Assembly (NCBI RefSeq): GCF_013365535.1
Contig: NZ_CP053591.1
Coordinates: forward strand, 1-63,637
DNA length: 63,637 nucleotides
DNA from: Aquimarina sp. TRL1
GTDB lineage: Bacteria > Bacteroidota > Bacteroidia > Flavobacteriales > Flavobacteriaceae
Direction of reading: 5' to 3'
The notes below the pieces were generated by a model. That model worked only from the letters and a program-made list of their open reading frames with translations, had not been told where the DNA came from and ran no database searches. Positions 23,819 to 32,699 of the stretch are shown here, piece by piece. Position numbers and translations under genes: made by a program. How positions within the stretch are numbered: position 1 is the stretch's first letter; each line of letters starts with the position of its first letter.

Positions 23819-26800
23819 ATGATAGGACAAATTGGACATACATCATGCATAGAATCTTTGGTGAATTATCATCAAAAAAAGATTAAGGAAGGTGTTGCCC
23901 AAATACTTCAGAGTCATAAAGTTCAAACCTATACATCTGGACAAATCAACGCTTCTTTTAGATCCTATTCTTATTTAAACGAAGAGAAAAATCCTTATAC
24001 TCATATAAGCTTAAATTTTCATCCAAAAGATAATGAAAAATTAAGCGATACTCTTTATCAAAACCTTTCTAAAGAATACCTTGATCACCTAGGATATAAC
24101 GATCAGCCTTTTTTACTTATAAAGCATACAGATCAAGATCATCCACACGTTCATATTATCACAACAACTATCAAGGATGATGGTAATAAAATACCCAAAT
24201 TCAATGAGCGTTATAGATCTCAAAATATATCCAGGGAATTGGAATTAAAACATGGTCTTACAATTGTATCAAGTATAAAAGAAGAAAAAGATTATAGTGT
24301 TAACATAAGTAACAAATCAGATCTTAAAAATTATTTAAAAAGTTCTATAAAAGAAACACTTTCTTTAAAACCAAAACGTGAAGAAGATTTTATAAATATT
24401 CTTAAAAATCAGTACCAAATTGATATGTATAAAACTCCAAAAAAAGGGGTTTCATTTCATATTTTCGAAAAAGAAGGAGGTATAAACGTTCAACAGCATA
24501 ACGGATTTGGAGTTAAAGGAATGTCGGGATCTTCTATTTATAAAGAATACTCATTGCCTAAAATAAAAGAAAAGCTACAGAACAATTTTAAAACAGCACC
24601 TAAACGATATAGAAATTTAAAACTTGCAGAAGAAAAATTAACAAACGAGCTGGAGTTCTTTTCTTCAGTAAAAATTGAAGATTCCAACTTTATTTTAGAA
24701 TCAAAAGGATTAAAAACGTTTTCTGAAAATAAAAAAACCTATGTTATAGACACCAAAGGTAAAAACCTTTATGCCTCTAGAGATTTAAAAGGTTTTGATT
24801 TCACTATTTTCTCAAATGAAACCGTGCTTAATAAAGAAAAGCTCCCTAAGCTTTTTCATACAATTTCTGAAGAAGCGTTTTATACATATAAGCAAGATAT
24901 TTCTCCTTATTTAAAGGAAAGCATCTTTATAGATAAAATAGCTTTAAAAGATACTTTTCTATCTTATATAGACACATCTGATACCTTTAAGGCTTATGAA
25001 CCATATATAACAAAAAATCAAATTGAAATATTAGAAAAAAGTGCAGCTGCATATTTCAGTAATAAATACTCTGCTATTGAAGCTATTAAAAAGAGTGAAG
25101 AGTTAACTGAAAAAGATTTAAAACAACTAGTTATTTCATTTGCTCGATCTAACAATATTCCTTTTACAAAACTTAACAACCTAATGGAACTTGTTGATAT
25201 TAAAGAACAATATACTCAGCATAATACTATTAGAAATACCGTTACTTTAATTCAAGCAATTCAACAAGAAATATCACCCCCAAAAGATAGTTCAAAGAAA
25301 GCTTACGTTACATCAGGTTCCATATTCCAACATCAAAATTATTTTAATAGAGAAGATCTTTCTCCAGAACAAAAGAAGCATTACGAGAAAGTAGTCTCTG
25401 GACCTTATATAAAATCTGTTTTATATTATGTAAAAGCTAACATGATATCTCCTGAAGATTTCATTAAAATGTTTAATAATAGAGGTATTAGAATTCATGT
25501 AGAAGTTAATGAAAGAGGAAAGGAAAGTATATCAGCATCAATTGAGAATTTCGAATATAAAATACAGCTGAGAGGTGTTAAAGAATTTATTTTAGAAACA
25601 TTAAAAAAGACTGATCAAAATGTTGAAAATGATCTAAAAAACATACAATTTAAAAAGGCTCTTGATGATGATTATGGTCCAACTTTACATTATCTATATA
25701 AGCAAGGAGGTATATCAAATGAGTTAGCAGCTGCTTACGAAAAAACAACACACTTTAAAGAGGAAACGACAAAAGAAGAGATAAGAAGTTTATTACAAGA
25801 AAAATACTATGAATATAGAAAGGAATATTCATCGAACTATGAAAGTGAATTCATTCCTTATTTTGTAAACAATATAGAAGAATTTAAAGAATTCATAGGA
25901 AGCAATAAACTTCTAGAAGAAGAATCATACAGTGATCTATTTGATTCTTTTGTAGAAAAAAAATCTAGTAACGAATACCTTCGAGAAACATCAAGGAAAG
26001 AAGAAGAAAGACTTATTAATAAAGGAAAACTAGCAAGGAAAACGGGATCTACAGACTTAGCTGGTTTATTAGGAATAAAAGGAGAGGGTGAATATAAGAC
26101 AGATTTTAACGGTAAATATAGAATTCAACTAAAAGGAGAGTTTTCTCCAGGTTTAAAAAACCTTCAGGAAGCTTCCTATTTCAAATATTACTCTTCTGTT
26201 TTTGAGTCCGCATCAAAGCAAATTTTTTATGACCAAGAAGAATATAGAAAAGATCCTACAGGCATTTTGGTCTACAATGAATTTGAAAAATTTATACCAG
26301 AAAAACATAAAGATTTATATAAAAACCTCTTTATAAAAAACTACCTGAAACATTATCTTGATGTTATTAAAAACTTTAAAGAGATAGAACCTAATAGCAT
26401 TTCGTTATATCTAAACATCAAAGGCATTAATATTGAACACGATAAGAAAGAAATTAAACTATCCTTTATAGGGAATGAGATTAAATTTGATTTAAAAGAA
26501 TTAGAACCATCACTTTATGAAAAACTTAAAAACATTACTTTTTCGTCAACAGAAATTCTTACAAAAGAATCTGTTTATGAACAGGTTCAGTTTAATTTAG
26601 CGATTGAAAATGGGAATTATGATAGTGCTGCATATTTATTAAAGCATACAAATGCTAAATTATTATTATCTTCAGAAGACAAAAAAGAGCATCAAGAATT
26701 ATTAAACAAAGCTATACTGAAGGTTGAAATAAAGACATCTCTTAACGATAGTTATTATTCTCTTTATAAAGAGTCTGGATTTAATTATGAAAGTGATTTT

Positions 26801-27808
26801 TTAGTAAGTGTATATTCAAATACTGATAAGTTTGTCAACTATTTTAAAAACACTGGAGAGTTTGACACTGAAACTTATAATGATACTTTGCAGGAATATT
26901 TAAGAGCTAAACTTAGTATTGATAATTTAAACAATGTAGTTGAAAAAGAAGAAATTCAATTTACTTCAAAAATTGAATTAGCAAATCAAATAGGCGAAAA
27001 GGATTTAGCTGCCTTATTTGGTGTAATACAAATTGATGATAACACTGTTAGTGATTATCATGGGAAGTATACTACATCTCATAATATGAATATTACTGAA
27101 TCAACAAAAAACCTTCAAAAACAACCTTATTTTAAATATTACTCTGGGGTTTTCGAAAGAACTTCTAAAGAAATGTTTAATGGAGAAGAAACGGTTTTAG
27201 ATCCAAACGGAATACTAGTATATAGAGAATTTGAACACTTAATACCTGAGCAGCACAAGAAAGACTATCTAAATTCTTTTACCTCTAACTATATTAACTA
27301 TTATGTAAACAAAATGAGTACATACAATTTCACATCTAGTGAAGAAAAAATTAATTATTTAAACTCAAAGGGAATAAGAATTATAAAGTCAGACAAAGAA
27401 GGTACCTCTTTAAAAATAGTAAAGTATCCGGAGCATACCACTATTAACCTCGAAAGCTTGAAATTAAATAAGGTTAGTACAGATGAACAAATAGCTTATT
27501 TCCGGTCAAACGGATTCCTTAAAGAATCTTCTTTCTATAAACAGATAGAGTTTAATAATGCTATTGAAAACGGTAATTATATGGGAGCAGCTTGGTTGTT
27601 AAAGAAAAACGAAGCAAAAAACTTACTGTCTTCTAAGGAACTGGAAGAGCATAAAGAAGCTCTTAACAAAGCTTTGAAAGATATAACTCCAAATACCCTC
27701 TACACGGATATACTAGCTATTAGTAAAATAGTATTGGATGATAAATCACAAGGAGGACCAGGGAATAAAAACAACAAAAAGAATAAAAAGAAAAGGAGAA
27801 AACTTTAA
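23819..27808 (+). CDS. Large relaxase (MOBP/MobB-like) with repeated C-terminus
   Basis: 1329 aa. N-terminal relaxase domain (PF03432-type): residues 103-113 HTDQDHPHVHI carry the metal-binding HxH motif; SGQINASFRSY and YTHISLNFHP are seen upstream. It nicks oriT and stays bound to the 5' end. The C-terminal 800 residues are unusual: about three related units of roughly 315 aa (from near 530, 860 and 1170) share NRGIRI/NIKGINI/NSKGIRI, AIENGNYxxAAxLLK, LAxLxGxxxx and YFKYYSxVFExxSKxxF blocks. The end is basic (GNKNNKKNKKKRRKL). No helicase motifs seen. Confidence 0.82.
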   Translation: MIGQIGHTSCIESLVNYHQKKIKEGVAQILQSHKVQTYTSGQINASFRSYSYLNEEKNPYTHISLNFHPKDNEKLSDTLYQNLSKEYLDHLGYNDQPFLLIKHTDQDHPHVHIITTTIKDDGNKIPKFNERYRSQNISRELELKHGLTIVSSIKEEKDYSVNISNKSDLKNYLKSSIKETLSLKPKREEDFINILKNQYQIDMYKTPKKGVSFHIFEKEGGINVQQHNGFGVKGMSGSSIYKEYSLPKIKEKLQNNFKTAPKRYRNLKLAEEKLTNELEFFSSVKIEDSNFILESKGLKTFSENKKTYVIDTKGKNLYASRDLKGFDFTIFSNETVLNKEKLPKLFHTISEEAFYTYKQDISPYLKESIFIDKIALKDTFLSYIDTSDTFKAYEPYITKNQIEILEKSAAAYFSNKYSAIEAIKKSEELTEKDLKQLVISFARSNNIPFTKLNNLMELVDIKEQYTQHNTIRNTVTLIQAIQQEISPPKDSSKKAYVTSGSIFQHQNYFNREDLSPEQKKHYEKVVSGPYIKSVLYYVKANMISPEDFIKMFNNRGIRIHVEVNERGKESISASIENFEYKIQLRGVKEFILETLKKTDQNVENDLKNIQFKKALDDDYGPTLHYLYKQGGISNELAAAYEKTTHFKEETTKEEIRSLLQEKYYEYRKEYSSNYESEFIPYFVNNIEEFKEFIGSNKLLEEESYSDLFDSFVEKKSSNEYLRETSRKEEERLINKGKLARKTGSTDLAGLLGIKGEGEYKTDFNGKYRIQLKGEFSPGLKNLQEASYFKYYSSVFESASKQIFYDQEEYRKDPTGILVYNEFEKFIPEKHKDLYKNLFIKNYLKHYLDVIKNFKEIEPNSISLYLNIKGINIEHDKKEIKLSFIGNEIKFDLKELEPSLYEKLKNITFSSTEILTKESVYEQVQFNLAIENGNYDSAAYLLKHTNAKLLLSSEDKKEHQELLNKAILKVEIKTSLNDSYYSLYKESGFNYESDFLVSVYSNTDKFVNYFKNTGEFDTETYNDTLQEYLRAKLSIDNLNNVVEKEEIQFTSKIELANQIGEKDLAALFGVIQIDDNTVSDYHGKYTTSHNMNITESTKNLQKQPYFKYYSGVFERTSKEMFNGEETVLDPNGILVYREFEHLIPEQHKKDYLNSFTSNYINYYVNKMSTYNFTSSEEKINYLNSKGIRIIKSDKEGTSLKIVKYPEHTTINLESLKLNKVSTDEQIAYFRSNGFLKESSFYKQIEFNNAIENGNYMGAAWLLKKNEAKNLLSSKELEEHKEALNKALKDITPNTLYTDILAISKIVLDDKSQGGPGNKNNKKNKKKRRKL

Positions 27809-27885
27809 AATACATCCTATCTATTTTAATCCTTTTTTTTAATCTGGGTTAAATGTGTCAATTACAAAAGTAAATGCGAATAGTT

Positions 27886-27893
27886 TACAGAAG
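27886..27893. repeat. Target-site duplication, left copy (IS256 element)
   Basis: TACAGAAG directly left of the IS left end; identical copy at 29233-29240. Eight bp is the usual duplication length of IS256 transposition. Confidence 0.8.
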
Positions 27894-27904
27894 GGGTCTG
27901 TAAA

Positions 27905-29170
27905 TTAAACTCTGTCTGATGGTTCAACTCTCAGGGGGCTAGCCCCCTGAGAGTTGGTTGCTAAATCCAATGGGATACGTTGTCCAAATTTAATATAAAG
28001 TTGTTGTACAGTCAAACTCCAGTTGTGTAGTGGAGCTGTCCATTTCTTTTCGATGTTCTTTGTGGCTAGGTAGACCAGTTTCAACAGAGCCATATCACTG
28101 GTAAAAGCTCCTTTGGTCTTGGTTACTTTGCGCACCTGGCGGTGGAACCCCTCCACAGCATTGGTGGTGTAGATAATCCTTCTGATGGGTTCTGAATACT
28201 TGAAATACTGTGAGAGATGTTCCCAGTTGCGCTCCCAGGATTCGATCACTACGGGATATTTATCTCCCCATTTTTCTGCCAAAATTAAGAGTTCGTCCTC
28301 GGCTACCTCTTTGCTGGTGGCGCGGTAGACCTTTTTGAGGTCTTTGATGAATTCCTTCTGATCCTTCGAAGCAATATACTTCAAGGAATTGCGAATCTGG
28401 TGGACAATACACAACTGAACCTCTGTCTTTGGAAAAATACTCAAAATGGCTTGGGTAAACCCCTTAAGGTTGTCCGTACAGGCAATTAGGATATCCTCTA
28501 AACCACGCTGTTGTAGATCAGTCAATACGGCAAGCCAGAAGTTGGCTCCTTCACTCTCTGAGATATACATGCCTAATACTTCCTTAAAGCCGTCTTTATT
28601 GATACCAAGCACATTATAGAGCGCCTTGTGCTGTATCTTACCATCTACCTTTACCTTGTAATGCATCGCATCCAACCATACAATGCAATATAGAGACTCC
28701 AAAGGACGACTCTGCCACGCTTTTACATCTGGAATGATTCGTTCGGTGATCTGGCTTAGAACCGTGTGGGAGATCTCCGTATCATACATCTCCTTGATAT
28801 GGGTAGAGATGTCCCGATAGCTCATACCTAAACCATAGAGACCAATGATCTTCTCCGATAGGTTGTCTGCCAGAATCGTCTGTCGCTTCTTGACTAACTC
28901 CGGCTCAAAACTGCTCTGTCGATCCTGGGGGGTATCAATGTCAAAGCTGCCAAAACTACTCTTAAGAGTTTTCTTGCCTCGACCATTGCGCTTGTTTCCC
29001 TTTAAACGCTCTTTGGTGTCCAAATGAGCCTCCATCTCCCCTTCAAGAGCCTTCTCGATAACATTCTTTAACATCGGGGAAAAGGCTCCTCCTTCTCCAA
29101 ATAAATTCTTCCCGGACTTGAATTGATCAAGTACAGTCTTCTCAAATTCTGATAACTCTGTTTTTCTCAT
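27905..29170 (-). CDS. IS256-family (Mutator) transposase
   Basis: 421 aa, full length for the family. The DDE triad context is visible: VWLDAMHYKV (D), IACTDNLKGF (D), TNAVEGFHRQVRK (E). Preceded by MRKTELSEFEKTVLDQF. The last 20 codons overlap a 32-bp perfect palindrome. GC content is higher than in neighbouring genes. Confidence 0.93.
   Translation of the reverse strand: MRKTELSEFEKTVLDQFKSGKNLFGEGGAFSPMLKNVIEKALEGEMEAHLDTKERLKGNKRNGRGKKTLKSSFGSFDIDTPQDRQSSFEPELVKKRQTILADNLSEKIIGLYGLGMSYRDISTHIKEMYDTEISHTVLSQITERIIPDVKAWQSRPLESLYCIVWLDAMHYKVKVDGKIQHKALYNVLGINKDGFKEVLGMYISESEGANFWLAVLTDLQQRGLEDILIACTDNLKGFTQAILSIFPKTEVQLCIVHQIRNSLKYIASKDQKEFIKDLKKVYRATSKEVAEDELLILAEKWGDKYPVVIESWERNWEHLSQYFKYSEPIRRIIYTTNAVEGFHRQVRKVTKTKGAFTSDMALLKLVYLATKNIEKKWTAPLHNWSLTVQQLYIKFGQRIPLDLATNSQGASPLRVEPSDRV
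27925..27956. terminator. Perfect 32-bp palindrome inside the IS
   Basis: CAACTCTCAGGGGGCT and its exact complement with no loop. It lies in the 3' end of the transposase gene and near the left terminal repeat, so it may stop reading from the flanking plasmid or from the transposase. Very GC rich compared with surroundings. Confidence 0.65.
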
Positions 29171-29232
29171 TTTTGTTGTCTAAGTTAAATTAATCTATAA
29201 TTACTCTTAGACAGAGTTCAGTTTACACCCTC

Positions 29233-29240
29233 TACAGAAG
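29233..29240. repeat. Target-site duplication, right copy
   Basis: TACAGAAG, identical to 27886-27893. Marks the right boundary of the IS256 element. Confidence 0.8.
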
Positions 29241-29272
29241 TAGTTCTGAAAAATTATCGTTTTATTGAACTT

Positions 29273-29575
29273 TTAGTTTTTAATTCCTAATGCATATTTT
29301 TCAAAATCAGAAAGACCATCAATATATTTTTCTCTTTTCGATCTGAAATCCAAATCGTAATCTTTTAAGTTTTCCTTAGCCCATTTCTTTTTAATATACA
29401 TTTTCTCACCTTTGTAATATAAGGCATCCAAATTGTATAATCTTCGTACTAATAATTGAATACCATATTGAGATTTATTTGCAAGCATTTCTCTAGCACA
29501 TAAATCATCAAAATCACAAGGTTTTGCATATATCAAAGCCGCTATATCATTGCGTAATATGGTTAATTCATTCAT
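29273..29575 (-). CDS. Hypothetical protein, 100 aa
   Basis: Soluble 100-aa protein, helical N-terminal half (ALIYAKPCDFDDLCAREM), basic centre (KKWAKENLKDYD). Start is set by the spacer AAAGTCTAAATAAACGATG. Belongs to the second reverse array of tiny genes (29273-31586). No family recognised. Confidence 0.55.
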   Translation of the reverse strand: MNELTILRNDIAALIYAKPCDFDDLCAREMLANKSQYGIQLLVRRLYNLDALYYKGEKMYIKKKWAKENLKDYDLDFRSKREKYIDGLSDFEKYALGIKN

Positions 29576-29595
29576 CGTTTATTTAGACTTTAGTT

Positions 29596-29997
29596 TTACA
29601 ATTTTTCTTCAATAATTATTTTTTCAGAAGTTTTAGAATCAAAATAAAATTTAGCTTTTTCAAATGATTCGAAAGATTTCTCATCAGTCCAATAGATCTT
29701 CTCTTCGAATATATTATATGTAAACTGTACAACATAATACTCATTTCTATTAGTACCTTTTTTTTCAGATCGTCTTATTATCTGATAATATTTTGATACA
29801 CCTTTTTTTGATAATAGATGTACAATATAAACTAACCCTACTGCAATCGGTAGAAAAACTATATAATTAGCAAAAGGAATAGAATCATAAAAAAATAGTA
29901 AAAACGCATATGATATAATCATATAGATGGTAATACTACCTATATTGTTTAAATGACTAAAATCTTTTTCTGTAGATTCTTTAATGTTTTCTTTCAT
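29596..29997 (-). CDS. Small membrane protein, two helices
   Basis: 133 aa. Hydrophobic segments near residues 21-39 and 42-61, then a soluble beta-rich C-terminal half (RNEYYVVQFTYNIFEEKIYWTDEKSF). Spacer AAAGCCTAAATAAACGATG precedes. Function unknown. Confidence 0.6.
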   Translation of the reverse strand: MKENIKESTEKDFSHLNNIGSITIYMIISYAFLLFFYDSIPFANYIVFLPIAVGLVYIVHLLSKKGVSKYYQIIRRSEKKGTNRNEYYVVQFTYNIFEEKIYWTDEKSFESFEKAKFYFDSKTSEKIIIEEKL

Positions 29998-30004
29998 CGT
30001 TTAT

Positions 30005-30292
30005 TTAGGCTTTAAATAATTCTAATTGATTTGAGTTTTTTAATTTGTTTAATAACCATTCAACACTTTTTTTGTCTGAATATTGATTATCAAATCCTTT
30101 TTCTATTTTATTTTCCAACCACTTTATAGCGGTTTGTTTTATCTCTTCTATAGACACCTCTTTTCTAAATTGATCTACAAATCCACTCCAATTAAGACAG
30201 ATATAAGAACTATATCTTTCCTCCGGGGGATACGATGTTATTTTGAAATAACACCTATTATCTTTTCGTATTTCATAGATCACTTGCCCCAT
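30005..30292 (-). CDS. Hypothetical protein with QLELF near its end
   Basis: 95 aa (MGQVIYEIRKDNRCYFKITS...). C-terminus NSNQLELFKA contains QLELF, similar to the sliding-clamp pentapeptide, with KA added. Spacer AAAGTTCAGAAAAACG before ATG. Body unrecognised. Confidence 0.55.
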   Translation of the reverse strand: MGQVIYEIRKDNRCYFKITSYPPEERYSSYICLNWSGFVDQFRKEVSIEEIKQTAIKWLENKIEKGFDNQYSDKKSVEWLLNKLKNSNQLELFKA

Positions 30293-30306
30293 CGTTTTTC
30301 TGAACT

Positions 30307-30642
30307 TTAGTTTTGTAGTTTTCGTTTCTTATCAGCTTCATACCTTTCAGGAAGAGAAATATATATTCGTATTGAAAACAAAAGAGCTTCTAATTTAGTT
30401 TCCGAATATTCTTTAGTGTTAAATGGATGTAATAAAGAAAAGTATTCTTTTCTTTTTGAAAGCTTAATTATATTTTTTAGGGTTATGTCTATATCACCAA
30501 TATTTTCAAAACCTTTTTCCTCAATAAGAACAGTCAATATATCTATAGACTTTAAATCAAAGTAATCAAGCTCATTTTTATGATCGAGATTCAAAAGGTT
30601 TTTTGCCCATTTTTTTAGATATTGTTCTCTAGATTCTGTCAT
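30307..30642 (-). CDS. Hypothetical protein, paralog of 7212
   Basis: 111 aa; shares YLKKWAKNLLNLD, FDLKSIDILTVLIEEKGFENI and the PERYEADK ending pattern with the protein at 7212-7568. Duplication within the plasmid. Function unknown. Confidence 0.6.
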   Translation of the reverse strand: MTESREQYLKKWAKNLLNLDHKNELDYFDLKSIDILTVLIEEKGFENIGDIDITLKNIIKLSKRKEYFSLLHPFNTKEYSETKLEALLFSIRIYISLPERYEADKKRKLQN

Positions 30643-30647
30643 ATTTA

Positions 30648-30989
30648 CTATCGTTTAATTAGAGTTTTAGTTTGAATATTTGTTATTGCATTTTCTCTTT
30701 GCATTCTACTATATAAACTAATTACATCGTCTGCAGTACTTCCACTTCCAGAAGGTTTATATGCTTTGACACATAAAGTTTCAAATTGCACTATAAAGTT
30801 GATGAAGTTCCCAACAATAATTCTTCTTGTTGTAAATGGAACTTTAGATAAATCTAATGACTCTTTAATATTATCGTAAAACCGATCAGAAAGTATAGCC
30901 AATTTTGCTATTGTTTTAGGGTTCTCTATAGAACCTTCCAATAGATTTTTAACGTAGGCTTTTACTTTAGAATCAATGATTTTTCCCAT
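30648..30989 (-). CDS. Hypothetical protein, 113 aa
   Basis: MGKIIDSKVKAYVKNLLEGS... Soluble, helical; no known motif. Start set by the spacer (CTAAATAAACCATGG context). Part of the array. Confidence 0.55.
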   Translation of the reverse strand: MGKIIDSKVKAYVKNLLEGSIENPKTIAKLAILSDRFYDNIKESLDLSKVPFTTRRIIVGNFINFIVQFETLCVKAYKPSGSGSTADDVISLYSRMQRENAITNIQTKTLIKR

Positions 30990-30992
30990 GGT

Positions 30993-31169
30993 TTATTTAG
31001 ACTTTAAGTTTATTGTGACTCCCCTCTTTTTTAAACTTTCTAAAAAATAGGGGACAGACTCTTTCGTTCCTTCAAAATAGATTTCACCTTCTAGATGTTC
31101 ACATAAATTATGCTCGACCAAACAATTAAAAACTATTTCTTCCAAAGGGTTCAGTTTATTTCTTTCCAT
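30993..31169 (-). CDS. Small hypothetical protein, 58 aa
   Basis: MERNKLNPLEEIVFNCLVEH... with GEIYFEGTKESVPYFLESLKKRG. Ends NLKSK, where the last codons and stop coincide with the next gene's spacer. Some resemblance to the 59-aa protein at 31407 (RIFFEGVSCINDAINWGK). Function unknown. Confidence 0.5.
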   Translation of the reverse strand: MERNKLNPLEEIVFNCLVEHNLCEHLEGEIYFEGTKESVPYFLESLKKRGVTINLKSK

Positions 31170-31172
31170 CGT

Positions 31173-31370
31173 TTATTTAGAGTTTATTTTTGAAATTATT
31201 CCAATTTCTTTTACTAGCTTGTTTTCGAACGAAGCTACTGCAGCAATCTCAATACTACCTATAATTACCCCATTATCATTTATAGATGTTCCTATGTTTA
31301 TGTTAGGATCTTTCAGTCCAGTTTTATCTTTCTCTTTTTCTAACAATTCTATAAATTCACTGTATTTCAT
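31173..31370 (-). CDS. Small hypothetical protein, 65 aa
   Basis: MKYSEFIELLEKEKDKTGLK, GTSINDNGVIIGSIEIAAVA. Ends INSK within the spacer of the downstream gene. Soluble, no motif recognised. Confidence 0.5.
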   Translation of the reverse strand: MKYSEFIELLEKEKDKTGLKDPNINIGTSINDNGVIIGSIEIAAVASFENKLVKEIGIISKINSK

Positions 31371-31406
31371 AATGTATCGGTTTTTTATACTTTCTTGTTA
31401 TTTATT

Positions 31407-31586
31407 TTAAACATGGTTAATCATGTCCATATGGAAATTCTCAAGGTTGTTTTTTCCCCAATTAATAGCATCATTTATACAACTTACGCCTTCGAAAAAA
31501 ATCCTATCTTTTTTAAATTTTTTTTCTTTATTTAGAAAATCTATAAAAACTTTATCATCTTTTTTATTTATATAAATATCATTCAT
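31407..31586 (-). CDS. Small hypothetical protein, 59 aa
   Basis: MNDIYINKKDDKVFIDFLNK, later DRIFFEGVSCINDAINWGKN. Weakly similar to 30993. Its ATG follows a spacer variant (AAAAAGTCTAAATAAACGAT). First gene of the second reverse array. Confidence 0.45.
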   Translation of the reverse strand: MNDIYINKKDDKVFIDFLNKEKKFKKDRIFFEGVSCINDAINWGKNNLENFHMDMINHV

Positions 31587-31656
31587 GATTATCTTATCGT
31601 TTATTTAGACTTTTTTGAATATGTAAATATACGAATAATATATGTTATAACATATA

Positions 31657-31854
31657 TTATTCGTTAATTATTTTATTGAAATCTTTGAATTTCAATTTTT
31701 TACAAAACCCAATAAATTTTGATAATGTAATATCATATTTATTTCTCTCAAGGTCAGAAACATTTCCTTGTGCAATCCCTACTTTTTCAGCAAATTGTTT
31801 TTGTGTTAGTCCTACTTCTTTTCGAAGTCGTTTTATATATTTTCCAGATCCCAT
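31657..31854 (-). CDS. Small XRE-family DNA-binding protein
   Basis: 65 aa from the ATG at 31854, 1 bp after the integrase stop. The whole protein is a Cro/CI-type helix-turn-helix (IKRLRKEVGLTQKQFAEKVGIAQGNVSDLERNK). A longer upstream start would overlap the recombinase. Probably controls the recombinase unit or the array. Confidence 0.75.
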   Translation of the reverse strand: MGSGKYIKRLRKEVGLTQKQFAEKVGIAQGNVSDLERNKYDITLSKFIGFCKKLKFKDFNKIINE

Positions 31855-31855
31855 A

Positions 31856-32443
31856 TTACCACATGCGTTTTGCAATTTCTCTTTCTTCCCTTCCAATAAC
31901 ATTAGTATAAATGGACGTTGTTTTCAAATCAGAGTGCCCCATCCATTTCTGAAGCCTACTTTCGGGTACACCATTTACAATTGCATTTACTCCGAAAGCG
32001 TGACGTAACCCTTTGGGCATTCTATGTTTCCCTTCAGGAATACCTGCATCGATCATTACTTTTTTAATGATCTCGTATGAATGCTGCCGAGTCCAAGTCC
32101 AAAGAGGTTTTATAGCTTTCAATCCTCTACTTTTTTTAATCTTTATCAGATCATAAACAAGTACCAATGGATCTATCAATTCATTTGGAACAGGTACCGT
32201 TCTATAAACATCATTCTTTCTTTTTTTCAGGGATCTTAATAGTATCTGTTTTTGATCGAGGTCTATTCTACTTGGAGTAATCTCTAAAGCTTCGGAAATT
32301 CGACAACCTGTATATGCTAAAGTAAGGGCAAATGTCATTACTTTGTTGGGTTGTTCTTTTGCACAATCAATGAATAATTTCCGTTCCTCCGGAGTAAGGT
32401 ATAAACGATCCCCATTCGTATCATATAGGCGCATTTCATTCAT
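31856..32443 (-). CDS. Small tyrosine recombinase lacking the N-terminal core-binding domain
   Basis: 195 aa from the ATG at 32443 (MNEMRLYDTNGDRLYLTPEE); upstream frame residues lie in repeats and are rejected. Catalytic residues: R48 (TGCRISEAL), R147 in GLRHAFG with K144 in place of the first His, H170 (MGHSDLKTT) and Y179. Only the catalytic domain is present, as in small plasmid integrases with KGLRHGFG-type signatures. It may act on the direct/inverted repeats at 32461-32586. Function is inferred. Confidence 0.8.
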   Translation of the reverse strand: MNEMRLYDTNGDRLYLTPEERKLFIDCAKEQPNKVMTFALTLAYTGCRISEALEITPSRIDLDQKQILLRSLKKRKNDVYRTVPVPNELIDPLVLVYDLIKIKKSRGLKAIKPLWTWTRQHSYEIIKKVMIDAGIPEGKHRMPKGLRHAFGVNAIVNGVPESRLQKWMGHSDLKTTSIYTNVIGREEREIAKRMW

Positions 32444-32460
32444 AGCCCTAAAATACAAAA

Positions 32461-32586
32461 ATCTGACATTATTACTATGTAATGTCAGATAAAAGATTGA
32501 GCAAGGGTCAAACAAGCAAAATACCCGGTAGATATCAGCTGTCTGCAGAAACAAAAAATCTGACATTATTACTAATAGTGTCAAAT
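32461..32586. repeat. Two inverted/direct repeats next to the recombinase gene
   Basis: Copy 1 at 32461-32490: ATCTGACATTA / TAATGTCAGAT, 11-bp perfect arms with an 8-nt centre. Copy 2 at 32558-32586 begins with the same ATCTGACATTATTACTA, but its right arm is only partly complementary. Both face the recombinase start 18 bp away. They could be recombination core sites or operators of the adjacent XRE protein. Confidence 0.5.
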
Positions 32587-32699
32587 CAGTTCATTTAAAT
32601 GTCTTTTGGTAAACTATTAAATTGATATGAGATATTGAACTTTATTAGACAATCAAAAGCTTTTTTTTCGATTGTACATATAAACGTCCAATTAAATGA

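Larger units (their letters stand above)
27894..29232. mobile_element. IS256-family insertion sequence, complete
   Basis: 1339 bp. Imperfect terminal inverted repeats: left GGGTCTGTAAATTAAAC, right (reverse complement) GAGGGTGTAAACTGAAC, both continuing into TCTGTCT. Flanked by TACAGAAG on both sides. One transposase gene. Base composition is higher in GC than the plasmid, so it arrived recently. Inserted in a gap downstream of the relaxase, no gene is broken. Confidence 0.85.

Noticed and set aside
32444..32584. N-terminal extension of the recombinase to 242 aa
   Set aside because: The extra 47 residues are encoded by the inverted/direct repeats and by promoter sequence; the ATG at 32443 gives a normal catalytic-domain start.
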